Source: Leminorella grimontii ATCC 33999 = DSM 5078 (GTDB lineage Bacteria; Pseudomonadota; Gammaproteobacteria; Enterobacterales; Enterobacteriaceae). From it: a stretch of DNA of 64,000 bases. The stretch is taken from contig NZ_AUUA01000005.1 of assembly GCF_000439085.1 (NCBI RefSeq), forward strand, positions 62,001-126,000. Direction: 5' to 3'. Under the pieces are notes generated by a model. It had not been told where the DNA came from. It saw nothing but the letters and a program-made list of their open reading frames with translations, and ran no database searches. The position numbers and the translations under genes are program-made. Positions 39,656-48,414 of this stretch are shown here, in pieces (within the stretch, counting starts at the first letter, position 1; each line of letters starts with the position of its first letter).

Positions 39656-41124
39656 CAGACGCCAAGCCTCCTAAGCCTGCAGCCTGCGACGTCAGTGCGG
39701 AAGTCGCCGCAGAATGCCTTCGTCATCGGCTCGTCCCCGTCAGCATCGACGACAGGCAGCTGACGGTTGCCGCCGTGGAAGGAGAATGCGTCGATGGCGC
39801 TATCCAGACGCTGTCCTTTATCAGCAGGCGCGACATCCACGTTCTATTTTGGCCACAGTCTCAAATGGAGAGCTATCACCAGCGCCTTGCCGACTTTCAG
39901 TCGTCTGCGGCTGAAGTACAAAAAAGGCGAGAAGAGCGGCAGGAAAACGACTGGGAGCGTCACTCTGACGAACGTAGCGATGATGAGGTGGTACGGTTCC
40001 TCAATCAGCTAATCAGTCAGGCAATGAGGCGCAGGGCTTCCGACATTCATTTTGAGCCCTACGCCAACCGCTATCGCGTACGCTTAAGAATCGACGGCGC
40101 GCTGCAGGAGGCAGCTGAACCGCCGATAGACATCGCGGCTCAAATCACCGCCCGGCTTAAGATCATGGCGAAGCTGAACATTGCCGAGCGCCGGCTTCCG
40201 CAAGACGGGCAGATGGTTATCCATGGCGATCGGGAGACGCGCTCCCTTCGGGTGTCTACCCTTCCCGTCGCCGACGGAGAGAAAGTAGTGCTCAGGGTGA
40301 TGCCGGCGAACGCCTGCACGCACTCTATCGATTCGATCGGCATGTCCGACGACGAGCAGCGCCGCTATCGCGAAGCGCTGGACTTGCCCCAGGGAATGAT
40401 TTTGGTTACCGGCCCTACCGGAAGCGGAAAAACCGTCACGCTCTACAGCGGCCTGGGCTACCTTAACGATGCCTCCCGCAACCTTTGCAGCGTAGAAGAT
40501 CCCGTTGAAATACCGATCGCCGGCATTAATCAAACGCAGGTAAACGGTAAAATAGGCCTTACGTTTAACGCAGCCCTGCGCGCCTTTTTAAGGCAGGATC
40601 CTGACGTTCTCATGGTTGGAGAAATCCGCGATCGAGAAACCGCAGGCACCGCGATTGAAGCAGCGCAGACCGGGCACTTGGTCTTGGCCACGCTGCATAC
40701 CAACAGCGCGGCAGAAACGCTGGTGCGTCTTGGCCAAATGGGTATAGAGCCCTATCTGCTAGCCTCCAGCCTGAAGCTGATTATCGCCCAGCGCCTGATT
40801 CGCTGCCTTTGCCCGCACTGCCGGCGTCCTCAGACGCAGGAAGCCACGGCAGGAAACGGCCCATCGACCTACGACGCCGTTGGCTGCGAGCGCTGCGTCG
40901 GCGGCTATTACGGCAGAACCGGCGTTTATGAAATGCTCGTTCTGACCGACGCTCTTCAGCGCGGCGTAGCCGAAGGGCTCAATGCGAAGGCGCTGCATCA
41001 ACTGGCCCTCGCTCAGGGCATGATATCGCTGAAACAGGCCGGGCTTCGTCTGGTGAACGGAGGCGTCACAACCCTCAACGAGCTTTACCGCACCCTCGGC
41101 GGCGACGGTTGGAACGACCAATGA
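39652..41124 (+). CDS. hofB: Type IV pilus assembly ATPase HofB (PilB/GspE family)
   Basis: HofB is the cytoplasmic ATPase expected to drive pilin polymerisation. In 490 residues it has an N-terminal domain to about 100, then the N2 domain with RASDIHFEPYANRYRVRLRIDG. The Walker A GPTGSGKT is at 254-261, the Asp box in SVEDPVEIPI, Walker B in PDVLMVGEIRDRETA, and a His box in GHLVLATLHTNSAAE. A zinc tetracysteine (CPHC at 387-390 and CERC at 412-415) follows. All catalytic motifs are intact. Its start overlaps the ppdD stop by 4 bp and its stop overlaps hofC. Confidence 0.95.
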   Translation: MTDAKPPKPAACDVSAEVAAECLRHRLVPVSIDDRQLTVAAVEGECVDGAIQTLSFISRRDIHVLFWPQSQMESYHQRLADFQSSAAEVQKRREERQENDWERHSDERSDDEVVRFLNQLISQAMRRRASDIHFEPYANRYRVRLRIDGALQEAAEPPIDIAAQITARLKIMAKLNIAERRLPQDGQMVIHGDRETRSLRVSTLPVADGEKVVLRVMPANACTHSIDSIGMSDDEQRRYREALDLPQGMILVTGPTGSGKTVTLYSGLGYLNDASRNLCSVEDPVEIPIAGINQTQVNGKIGLTFNAALRAFLRQDPDVLMVGEIRDRETAGTAIEAAQTGHLVLATLHTNSAAETLVRLGQMGIEPYLLASSLKLIIAQRLIRCLCPHCRRPQTQEATAGNGPSTYDAVGCERCVGGYYGRTGVYEMLVLTDALQRGVAEGLNAKALHQLALAQGMISLKQAGLRLVNGGVTTLNELYRTLGGDGWNDQ

Positions 41125-42308
41125 GAAACGAGCGACTTTTTCTATGGCGAAACCCTGAGGGTAAAAAGGGAGAGCTTGTCGCCCACTCGCGCGACCACGC
41201 CCGCTATCTGTTAATGAGCCAAGGAGTCAGAGCAGCCAAAGTCACGCGGGAAATTAAGCTGAGGAAAAGCCGCTGGAGGTCGAATGAACTCGCCCCTGTC
41301 GTTCGCCAGATGGCGACGCTGCTTCAGGCGGGCCTACCGTTAGTCAACAGCCTTGAGCTGATAGCCGCGGAGCACCCTAATCCCGTCTGGCGCTATGTGC
41401 TCAGAGCAACGAAAGATCGGGTCGTGCAGGGTTCGCCGCTGTCAGAGGCCATGGGGGAACACCCTAATGCCTTTCCTGCGCTGTTTATTGAACTCATCGC
41501 CACGGGAGAGATAACCGGGCGGCTGGAGCAATGCTGCCAGCTGCTCGCCAACCGGCTGGAAAAACAGCAGATGCTAAACTACAAGGTGCGTAAAGCGCTG
41601 CGTTATCCGCTGTTTATTTTAAGCGCGGCGCTTTTGGTAACTCTGCTGATGCTGGCCTTCGTGCTTCCCGCGTTCAAAGAGATCTACGACACGTTTGACG
41701 CTCCGCTTCCGACGTTTACGCTGGCGATACTATTGATTTCAGACGCCGTTCAACGCTACGGCGCCGGTATCCTGTTGTTCACAGGCTCGCTGGCCGCCTA
41801 CTATTTCAAACGGCTTCACCATAAGGAAAAGTGGCGACGGAGGGAGCAGCGGCTGTGGCTCAGGCTCCCCCTTGTAGGAAAGCTCGTTGAAGCCAATATT
41901 TTAGCCCTGCTTTTCCGCTCGCTGGCAATCACGCAGCAGGCTGGGCTTTCGCTCATGCGCGGCATTCAGTCCTCCGCCAACGCCTGCGGCGATTTACAGT
42001 ATGCAGACGCCATGCTGCAAGTGCTCAATCAGGTTGAGCGAGGTTCGTCGCTGTTTAACGCCTTCAGGCAGTTACCCCTGTTTCCCAGCCTGACGATACA
42101 GCTTATTCGCGCGGGTGAAGAGTCGGGAACGCTGGACCTGATGTTGGAGCGCCTTGCCGCCGTTTATGAAAGCGAAGCCGAGAATATGGCGGAAGGCCTC
42201 GCTTCCCGTATCGAGCCCGTGCTTATGGGCGTACTGGGCATTCTGGTCGGAGGCATGACGATCGCCATCTATCTCCCTATATTTCAGCTGGGAAACGTGA
42301 TGGGTTAA
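41121..42308 (+). CDS. hofC: Type IV pilus inner-membrane platform protein HofC (PilC/GspF family)
   Basis: HofC is the polytopic platform protein of the pilus machine. I chose the ATG at 41121 (ATGA overlap with the hofB stop) rather than a TTG 12 bp earlier; this gives 395 residues. Two GspF domains are visible: the first about residues 55-180 (VVRQMATLLQAGLPLVNSLELIA, FPALFIELIATGEITGRLEQCC), the second about 255-380 (LLFRSLAITQQAGLSLMRGIQSSA, IRAGEESGTLDLMLERLA). Membrane segments follow each (FILSAALLVTLLMLAFVLPAF; VLMGVLGILVGGMTIAIYLPIF). It ends the ppdD operon; in E. coli guaC comes next, but here a 6-kb insertion intervenes. Confidence 0.94.
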   Translation: MRNERLFLWRNPEGKKGELVAHSRDHARYLLMSQGVRAAKVTREIKLRKSRWRSNELAPVVRQMATLLQAGLPLVNSLELIAAEHPNPVWRYVLRATKDRVVQGSPLSEAMGEHPNAFPALFIELIATGEITGRLEQCCQLLANRLEKQQMLNYKVRKALRYPLFILSAALLVTLLMLAFVLPAFKEIYDTFDAPLPTFTLAILLISDAVQRYGAGILLFTGSLAAYYFKRLHHKEKWRRREQRLWLRLPLVGKLVEANILALLFRSLAITQQAGLSLMRGIQSSANACGDLQYADAMLQVLNQVERGSSLFNAFRQLPLFPSLTIQLIRAGEESGTLDLMLERLAAVYESEAENMAEGLASRIEPVLMGVLGILVGGMTIAIYLPIFQLGNVMG

Positions 42309-42406
42309 TAAAAGCACACTTTTGTCGCCACGGAAGAAAACCACTCGCCAAGGGCAATGTTTTCACGTTTACTATGAGCGATATATCCATTTCACCGCGA
42401 GGAAAC

Positions 42407-43300
42407 ATGCGCTTCAGGCAATTCTTACCGCTTATCGGGGCGCTGTTTGCGCTCTATATCATCTGGGGATCGACCTATCTGGTTATTCGAATCGGCGTTG
42501 AAAGCTGGCCTCCCTTTATGATGGCGGGCGTTCGCTTTCTGTCGGCAGGAACGCTGTTGATGATTTTCCTGCTGCTTCGCGGGCACAGGCTTCCTCCCCT
42601 TCGCCCGATGCTCAACGCGGCGCTTATTGGCGTCCTGCTGCTGGCGGTGGGTAACGGTTTCGTCACAGTCGCTGAGCATCAGGACGTACCTTCAGGCATC
42701 GCCGCCGTTATGGTGGCTACCGTCCCGCTGTTTACTCTGTGCTTTAGCCGCTTTTTCGGCATTAAAACGCGCTGGCTGGAGTGGGTAGGCATTGCCATTG
42801 GCCTGGTAGGAATTATTCTGCTTAACAGCGGAGGAAGCCTGAGCGGGAACCCGTGGGGCGCAGTGCTTATCCTCGTCGGTTCCATAAGCTGGGCCTTCGG
42901 TTCGGTTTACGGCTCTCGCATTGAGCTGCCGGTGGGCATGATGGCCGGAGCAATAGAGATGCTGGCCGCAGGCATTCTGCTGATGGCCGCTTCGCTTTTA
43001 ACCGGTGAAAGGCTAACGGAAGCTCCCTCGCTGTCCGGCTTTATGGCGGTGGGCTATCTGGCGCTGTTTGGCTCTATCATCGCCATTAACGCCTACATGT
43101 ACCTTATCCGCAACGTCCCTCCGGCTATCGCCACCAGCTACGCCTATGTCAATCCGGTTGTCGCCGTATTGCTGGGCACCAGCCTCGGAGGAGAAAGCCT
43201 TTCTTCAACGGAGTGGATTGCGCTGGGGATCATCATCCTGGCCGTCGTGCTGGTAACGCTAGGCAAATATCTCTTTCCTGCGAAAACGTCGTCTTATTAA
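42407..43300 (+). CDS. yedA: EamA-family exporter YedA
   Basis: YedA is a drug/metabolite-type (DMT) transporter with ten predicted helices and two EamA domains; its substrate is unsettled. The ATG at 42407 follows GCGAGGAAAC and gives MRFRQFLPLIGALFALYIIWG, which matches E. coli YedA from the first residue. The second EamA unit is seen in GAVLILVGSISWAFGSVYGSRIELPVG and YAYVNPVVAVLLGTSLGGE. The length is 297 residues. In E. coli yedA lies elsewhere on the chromosome, so it is part of the insertion between hofC and guaC. It ends in a hairpin terminator. Confidence 0.9.
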   Translation: MRFRQFLPLIGALFALYIIWGSTYLVIRIGVESWPPFMMAGVRFLSAGTLLMIFLLLRGHRLPPLRPMLNAALIGVLLLAVGNGFVTVAEHQDVPSGIAAVMVATVPLFTLCFSRFFGIKTRWLEWVGIAIGLVGIILLNSGGSLSGNPWGAVLILVGSISWAFGSVYGSRIELPVGMMAGAIEMLAAGILLMAASLLTGERLTEAPSLSGFMAVGYLALFGSIIAINAYMYLIRNVPPAIATSYAYVNPVVAVLLGTSLGGESLSSTEWIALGIIILAVVLVTLGKYLFPAKTSSY

Positions 43301-43307
43301 GCACGGC

Positions 43308-43335
43308 AAAGAGGCGGAATTCTCCGCCTCTTTAA
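43308..43335 (+). terminator. Terminator of yedA
   Basis: An 11-bp perfect stem (AAAGAGGCGGA / TCCGCCTCTTT) with a four-base loop begins 8 bp after the yedA stop. The T tract is short. A second hairpin (AACCCCT / AGGGGTT at 43384-43405) follows without a T tract on the + strand. Confidence 0.75.
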
Positions 43336-43533
43336 GAACCTCGTTTCGTATTATTAAAAACCTGCAGTCGCTCACATTAATAAAACCCCTGACTAATTAG
43401 GGGTTAAACCGCACTTATTGAGTTATATATATTCACTTTTCTGCTATTTGTGGCTATATGCGAAGTCGCTCTCTTTTTATTCTTCTTTTTTTGCCAAATT
43501 GTAGATTCAATGGATTTAGGCTGCTTTACCTCA

Positions 43534-43597
43534 TATACCCTAAGTAATTCGAGCTGCGTGGCAAAACGCACAGGCAGCTTGAAGCAAGGCGGGTATA
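43534..43597. mobile_element. 64-bp MITE-like element with TATACCC ends
   Basis: The left end reads TATACCCTAAGTAATTCGAG and the right end GAAGCAAGGCGGGTATA. Read inward, both begin TATACCC and share further similarity (TTCGAGCTGC against TTCAAGCTGCC). It looks like a shortened copy of the repeat family, common in intergenic DNA of Yersinia, Serratia and relatives, that starts TATACCCTAA-TAATTCGAGTTGC. It encodes nothing and would depend on a transposase in trans. Confidence 0.68.
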
Positions 43598-43761
43598 AAC
43601 GCAATCAAACAAAACGCATTTGCAGCACCGCTTTCACGGCGCTAAAGGCCGTTGTGAATAAATAACGTTAGCGGATTCGTTTACCGTAAGGCCGTCTAAA
43701 ATAAAGGGTATGTTCGTTTACTGCTGTTTTACCGTCCCCCAATACGTCAGAGGAAAGTAAC

Positions 43762-44718
43762 ATGCTAAAACGCTTACTGATCGCCAGCTCCGTTGCCACA
43801 CTGCTCACCGCCGCCGCTTCCGCACAGGCTCTCACCGTCGGCTTTTCACAAATTGGTTCTGAATCCGGATGGCGGGCGGCCGAAACGTCCGTCGCCAAAG
43901 AGCAGGCCAAAAAGCGGGGCATTACGCTAAAAATTGCCGATGCTCAGCAAAAACAGGAAAACCAAATCAAGGCCGTCCGCTCTTTTATCGCTCAGGGCGT
44001 TGACGCTATCTTCATCGCGCCGGTCGTGCAAACAGGTTGGGAACCCGTATTGGAAGAAGCCAAGGACGCAAAAATTCCGGTCTTCCTGCTGGACCGTAAC
44101 ATAACGGTGAAAGACGACTCGCTCTATATGTCGGTCGTGACGGCGGATAACGTTCTCGAAGGTAGAGTCGCCGGCAACTGGCTGGTGAAGGAAGTCGCAG
44201 GTAAACCCTGCAACGTGGTCGAGCTACAGGGCACCGTCGGCGCCAGCGTCGCGCTGGACCGTAAAAAGGGCTTTGCAGAAGCCATCGCCGCCGCACCCAA
44301 CGTTAAAATAATCCGCACCCAGTCCGGCGACTTTACCCGCAGCAAAGGGAAAGAAGTCATGGAGAGCTTCATTAAGGCCGAAAACCGCGGCAAAAACATC
44401 TGCGCCGTCTTCGCCCATAACGACGATATGGCCATCGGCGCCATTCAGGCGATAAAAGAAGCAGGACTGAAGCCCGGCAGCGAAATTAAAATCGTCTCCA
44501 TTGACGCCGTTCCCGACATCTTTAAAGCCATGCAGGCGGGCGAAGCCAACCTAACGGTCGAACTGACGCCTAACATGGCCGGCCCGGCGTTTGACGCTTT
44601 GGAAGCCTATAAAAAAGACGGCACCATCCCGCCAAAAGTCATCCTGACGGAGTCCAAGTCCTTCGGACCGGACAGCGCTAAGGAACAAATCGAGCTGAAA
44701 AAAGGCATGGGATACTAA
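43762..44718 (+). CDS. ytfQ: Galactofuranose-binding periplasmic protein YtfQ
   Basis: YtfQ is the periplasmic receptor of the ytfQRT-yjfF ABC importer, which in E. coli binds furanose forms of galactose. The 318 residues start with a signal peptide (LKRLLIASSVATLLTAAASAQA). The type I periplasmic fold is recognisable from LTVGFSQIGSESGWRAAETS, QENQIKAVRSFIAQGVDAIFIAPVV and FAHNDDMAIGAIQAIKEAG. Similarity to E. coli YtfQ extends to the terminal KKGMGY. It leads the operon and is separated from ytfR by 82 bp. Apart from this cluster no other galactose genes are present. Confidence 0.95.
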   Translation: MLKRLLIASSVATLLTAAASAQALTVGFSQIGSESGWRAAETSVAKEQAKKRGITLKIADAQQKQENQIKAVRSFIAQGVDAIFIAPVVQTGWEPVLEEAKDAKIPVFLLDRNITVKDDSLYMSVVTADNVLEGRVAGNWLVKEVAGKPCNVVELQGTVGASVALDRKKGFAEAIAAAPNVKIIRTQSGDFTRSKGKEVMESFIKAENRGKNICAVFAHNDDMAIGAIQAIKEAGLKPGSEIKIVSIDAVPDIFKAMQAGEANLTVELTPNMAGPAFDALEAYKKDGTIPPKVILTESKSFGPDSAKEQIELKKGMGY

Positions 44719-44800
44719 TCCCTAAGCCGCTAAACCGCGCCGCCGAACCGGCTTCGGCGGCGCAAGCCCAGCGCCACGCACCGTTACAATAGGGGAACCT

Positions 44801-46309
44801 ATGACAGAACAGCGGCCAGCAGACGATACGGTTTTAGACATCAGGGGCATCAGCAAGTATTTTCCCGGCGTTCGCGCTTTGCATAACGTGTCGCTAAGCC
44901 TGCGGCGGGGAGAAATTATGGCCCTGCTGGGAGAAAACGGCGCAGGCAAATCTACGTTGATAAAAGCGCTAACCGGCGTTTACCCGAAAGATGAAGGGGT
45001 TATCCTGCTGGAAGGCAAAGAGGTCAACCCCACCAGCACCGCCCACGCGCAGTCCATCGGTATCGGTACGGTATATCAGGAAGTTAATCTGCTGCCCAAC
45101 ATGTCGGTCGCCGATAATCTGTTCATCGGCCGTGAGCCTAAGCGCTTCGGCATGGTCAACCGTAAAGAGATGATTCAACGCTCCGAACGGATCATGACGG
45201 AATACGGCTTCGAGCTGGACGTCACCCAGCCGCTGGGCCACTACTCGGTCGCTATGCAGCAGATTGTCGCCATTGCTCGCGCGGTAGATCTGTCGGCCAA
45301 GGTGCTTATTCTCGATGAGCCCACCGCAAGCCTTGACACTAACGAAGTCGAGCTGCTGTTCACCATTATGCGCGCGCTGCGCGACAAGGGCGTCAGCCTG
45401 ATTTTTATCACCCACTTTCTCGACCAAGTATATGCCGTCACCGACCGCATTACCGTTTTGCGCAACGGCGAGCTGGTGGGCACTCGCGTCACCGCAGAAC
45501 TCCCCCAAATTGAGCTGGTAAAGATGATGTTGGGCCGAGAGCTGGATGACAACGCGCTTAAGCGCGCCGGAAAAACCCTAAGAAGCGACAGTCCTACCGT
45601 TCGCTTTGAACAATACGGGAAAAAAGGCGCGATACCCCCTTTCGATCTCCAGGTCAGGCCGGGCGAAGTCGTGGGGCTGGCAGGGCTTTTGGGCTCGGGA
45701 CGGACGGAAACGGTGGAAGTGATTTTCGGCATCCGCTCGGCCGACATCGGGCGAGCCTGGGTAAAAGAAAAAGAGGTAAAAATTACCTCGGCCAGGCGGG
45801 CGGCTTCCCTCGGCTTCGGCTTTTGCCCCGAAGATCGCAAGACGGACGGCATCATCGGCGCCGCGTCGGTCAGAGAAAACATCATTCTGGCGCTACAGGC
45901 CAGGCGCGGCTGGCTACACCCGATCTCTCGCCGAGAACAGGAGGAGATTACGGAGCGCTTCATTCGCCAGCTGGGGATTAAAACGCCGAACGCAGAGCAG
46001 CCCATCCAGTTTCTCTCGGGCGGCAATCAGCAGAAGGTTTTGCTGTCCCGTTGGCTGGTGACGCGCCCGCAGTTTCTCATTCTGGATGAGCCAACGCGCG
46101 GTATCGACGTCGGCGCTCACGCAGAAATTATCCGTTTGATTGAAACCCTGTGCGCCGACGGGCTGGCCCTGCTGGTCATCTCATCCGAACTGGAAGAGCT
46201 GATTGGCTATGCCGACCGCGTCATCATCTTACGCGACGGCAGGCAAATTGCGGAAATCCCGGCACAGAACCTGTCAGTGCCGGCCATTATGAACGCGATA
46301 GCGGCTTAA
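44801..46309 (+). CDS. ytfR: Galactofuranose ABC transporter ATP-binding protein YtfR
   Basis: YtfR is a sugar-type ABC ATPase with two fused nucleotide-binding domains in 502 residues. The first domain has Walker A GENGAGKSTL and Walker B LILDEPTASLD. The second has a degenerate Walker A region (GLLGSGRTETVEVIFG), a signature LSGGNQQKV and Walker B LILDEPTRGIDVG; such asymmetry is normal in this family. Start ATG at 44801 follows TAGGGGAA. It is 12 bp upstream of ytfT. Confidence 0.95.
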   Translation: MTEQRPADDTVLDIRGISKYFPGVRALHNVSLSLRRGEIMALLGENGAGKSTLIKALTGVYPKDEGVILLEGKEVNPTSTAHAQSIGIGTVYQEVNLLPNMSVADNLFIGREPKRFGMVNRKEMIQRSERIMTEYGFELDVTQPLGHYSVAMQQIVAIARAVDLSAKVLILDEPTASLDTNEVELLFTIMRALRDKGVSLIFITHFLDQVYAVTDRITVLRNGELVGTRVTAELPQIELVKMMLGRELDDNALKRAGKTLRSDSPTVRFEQYGKKGAIPPFDLQVRPGEVVGLAGLLGSGRTETVEVIFGIRSADIGRAWVKEKEVKITSARRAASLGFGFCPEDRKTDGIIGAASVRENIILALQARRGWLHPISRREQEEITERFIRQLGIKTPNAEQPIQFLSGGNQQKVLLSRWLVTRPQFLILDEPTRGIDVGAHAEIIRLIETLCADGLALLVISSELEELIGYADRVIILRDGRQIAEIPAQNLSVPAIMNAIAA

Positions 46310-46321
46310 GGAGGATACCCG

Positions 46322-47338
46322 GTGACTTTCTTCTCCCACTCCGCCAAAAGCGAAGGTTCGGCGCTGCGGCTACCGAAAGGCAGCGCACAGCTCGCCGCTC
46401 TGATAGCCATACTTATCGTCAACGCCTTCGTTGCAAACGACTTTTTTTCTATTCATCTTCAGGACGGCCGACTGTTCGGCAGCCCTATCGACATCCTTAA
46501 CCGCTGTGCGCCGGTTGCCATTCTGGCGCTGGGCATGACGCTCGTCATCGCAACGGGAGGCATCGACCTCTCCGTCGGCGCCGTCATGGCGATTGCGGGC
46601 GCTACCGCCGCCAGCCTGACGTCGGCGGGCTTTCCGCTCTACGTCGTTTTACTTGCCGCGCTGGGTTCAGGAATTCTGTGCGGGCTATGGAACGGCTTTC
46701 TGGTCGCCGTTTTTAAAATTCAGCCGATTGTCGCCACGCTGATGCTGATGGTGGCCGGGCGAGGCGTCGCCCAGCTGATTACCGAGGGGCAAATCGTTAC
46801 CTTTACCGATCCGGCCCTTGCCTGGATAGGCAGCGGCAGCTTTCTCTATCTGCCTACGCCGGTATCCATCGTCATCGCCGTATTCATTCTGCTCTGGCTG
46901 CTGACGCGTAAAACGGCGCTGGGGCTGTTTATCGAGTCCGTCGGCATCAACCTGCGGGCGGCGAAAAATGCGGGCGTCAGCGCAGGCCTGGTGGTGATGT
47001 CTACCTACGTCATCAGCGGCATCTGCGCGGCGGTGGCGGGCGTCATTGTGGCTGCCGACATCCGGGGAGCGGACGCCAATAACGCAGGCCTATGGCTTGA
47101 GATGGACGCCATTCTTGCGGTCGTTATCGGCGGCGCGTCGCTGATGGGAGGGCGCTTTAATCTGATGCTCTCCCTTATCGGGGCGCTTATCATTCAGGGA
47201 ATGAACACCGGTATCCTGCTGTCCGGCTATCAGCCGCAGTGGAACCTGGTGGTTAAGGCGCTGGTGGTGCTTTTAGTACTGGTTTTACAGTCTCCCGCCT
47301 TTGTGCGGCTGTTTAAAAGGAGAAGCGGTCATGTTTAA
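46322..47338 (+). CDS. ytfT: Galactofuranose ABC transporter permease YtfT
   Basis: YtfT is one of two membrane permeases of the importer. The start is a GTG at 46322 with AGGAGG eight bases upstream, giving 338 residues. About nine to ten hydrophobic helices and the family signature IATGGIDLSVGAVMAIAGATAASL can be seen, with GADANNAGLWLEMDAILAVVIGGASLMGG towards the C-terminus. It overlaps yjfF by 8 bp, pointing to coupled synthesis of the two permeases. Confidence 0.95.
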   Translation: MTFFSHSAKSEGSALRLPKGSAQLAALIAILIVNAFVANDFFSIHLQDGRLFGSPIDILNRCAPVAILALGMTLVIATGGIDLSVGAVMAIAGATAASLTSAGFPLYVVLLAALGSGILCGLWNGFLVAVFKIQPIVATLMLMVAGRGVAQLITEGQIVTFTDPALAWIGSGSFLYLPTPVSIVIAVFILLWLLTRKTALGLFIESVGINLRAAKNAGVSAGLVVMSTYVISGICAAVAGVIVAADIRGADANNAGLWLEMDAILAVVIGGASLMGGRFNLMLSLIGALIIQGMNTGILLSGYQPQWNLVVKALVVLLVLVLQSPAFVRLFKRRSGHV

Positions 47339-48341
47339 GCGCCATCTTCCTCTGATGATTACCATTGCCGTATTTATTCTCGGCTACCTGTTCTGCTTTG
47401 CCCGCTTTCCCGGATTCGCCTCCACGCGCGTAATTTGCAACATTCTGACGGACAACGCGTTTTTATGCATCGTCGCCGTCGGCATGACGTTTGTTATCCT
47501 TTCCGGCGGTATCGACCTCTCCGTCGGTTCAGTGATTGCCTTCACCGGCGTTTTTTTGGCAAAGGCCATTGGCGAGTGGGGCATTGAGCCGTTTACCGCC
47601 TTTGCAATAGTGATGGTGATGGGCTGCTGCTTTGGCGGCCTGATGGGCTGGCTTATCGACACGCTAAAGATCCCCGCCTTTATCATCACGCTGGCGGGCA
47701 TGTTCTTTCTACGGGGCGTTAGCTTTCTGGTGTCGGAGCAGTCGATCCCTATCGATCATCCGCTATATGGTACGCTGTCCAGCATCGCGTGGAAGATCCC
47801 CGGCGGGGGCCGCTTTAGCCTGCTGGCGCTGATTATGCTGCTGGTGGTGCTGTTCGGCATGTTCCTCGCCCACAGAACGCGCTTTGGCAACAACGTTTAC
47901 GCTATCGGCGGCAACGCCACCTCAGCTGAGCTGATGGGTATCTCCACCCGAAGGACAACGATCGGCATTTACATGCTGTCGACCGGTATGGCGACGCTGG
48001 CGGGTATCGTGTTCTCGTTTTACACCTCGGCGGGCTACGCGCTGGCGGGCATCGGCGTCGAGCTGGACGCCATCGCTGCCGTAGTCATCGGCGGAACGCT
48101 GCTCAGCGGCGGCGTAGGTACCGTCTTCGGCACCCTGTTCGGCGTGCTGATTCAGGGACTTATCCAGACCTATATCAACTTCGACGGCACCCTAAGCTCC
48201 TGGTGGACCAAAATCGTTATCGGCATTCTGCTGTTCGGCTTTATCGGGCTACAGCGGCTGCTGACCGTGTTCTGGGCCAACAGGCAGATCGCTACCGCCA
48301 GAAGGATTGGCGGCAAAGCGCAGCCGCTGGGTTCAACCTGA
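47331..48341 (+). CDS. yjfF: Galactofuranose ABC transporter permease YjfF
   Basis: YjfF is the second permease. The ATG at 47331, preceded by AAAAGGAGAAG, gives 336 residues beginning MFKRHLPLMITIAVFILGYL as in E. coli YjfF; a start 30 bp earlier lacks support. The signature LSGGIDLSVGSVIAFTGVFLA parallels that of YtfT. Others are YAIGGNATSAELMGISTRRT and ELDAIAAVVIGGTLLSGGVGTV. In E. coli fbp follows; here the operon ends in a terminator against guaC. Confidence 0.95.
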   Translation: MFKRHLPLMITIAVFILGYLFCFARFPGFASTRVICNILTDNAFLCIVAVGMTFVILSGGIDLSVGSVIAFTGVFLAKAIGEWGIEPFTAFAIVMVMGCCFGGLMGWLIDTLKIPAFIITLAGMFFLRGVSFLVSEQSIPIDHPLYGTLSSIAWKIPGGGRFSLLALIMLLVVLFGMFLAHRTRFGNNVYAIGGNATSAELMGISTRRTTIGIYMLSTGMATLAGIVFSFYTSAGYALAGIGVELDAIAAVVIGGTLLSGGVGTVFGTLFGVLIQGLIQTYINFDGTLSSWWTKIVIGILLFGFIGLQRLLTVFWANRQIATARRIGGKAQPLGST

Positions 48342-48360
48342 CGGGGAACTGGGGGGATAA

Positions 48361-48391
48361 AAAAGTGCGCCCATCGGCGCACTTTCTCTTT
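48361..48391. terminator. Bidirectional terminator between yjfF and guaC
   Basis: The 10-bp stem AAAGTGCGCC / GGCGCACTTT has a four-base loop, a pyrimidine/T-rich tail rightward and a TTTTTT tail leftward. It serves yjfF and convergent guaC. Confidence 0.88.
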
Positions 48392-48414
48392 TATAACACG
48401 TTATCCCGTCAGGA

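Larger units (their letters stand above)
43301..43761. other. Intergenic region between yedA and ytfQ
   Basis: This 461-bp stretch carries the yedA terminator, a second hairpin and the MITE-like repeat at 43534-43597. The ytfQ promoter should lie in 43600-43760. Small open frames across the repeat have no ribosome site and are not believed to be genes. Confidence 0.6.

Noticed and set aside
43450-43665. Small rightward frame with a hydrophobic start between yedA and ytfQ
   Set aside because: It runs through the MITE-like repeat, has a poly-T origin for its Phe run and no ribosome site.
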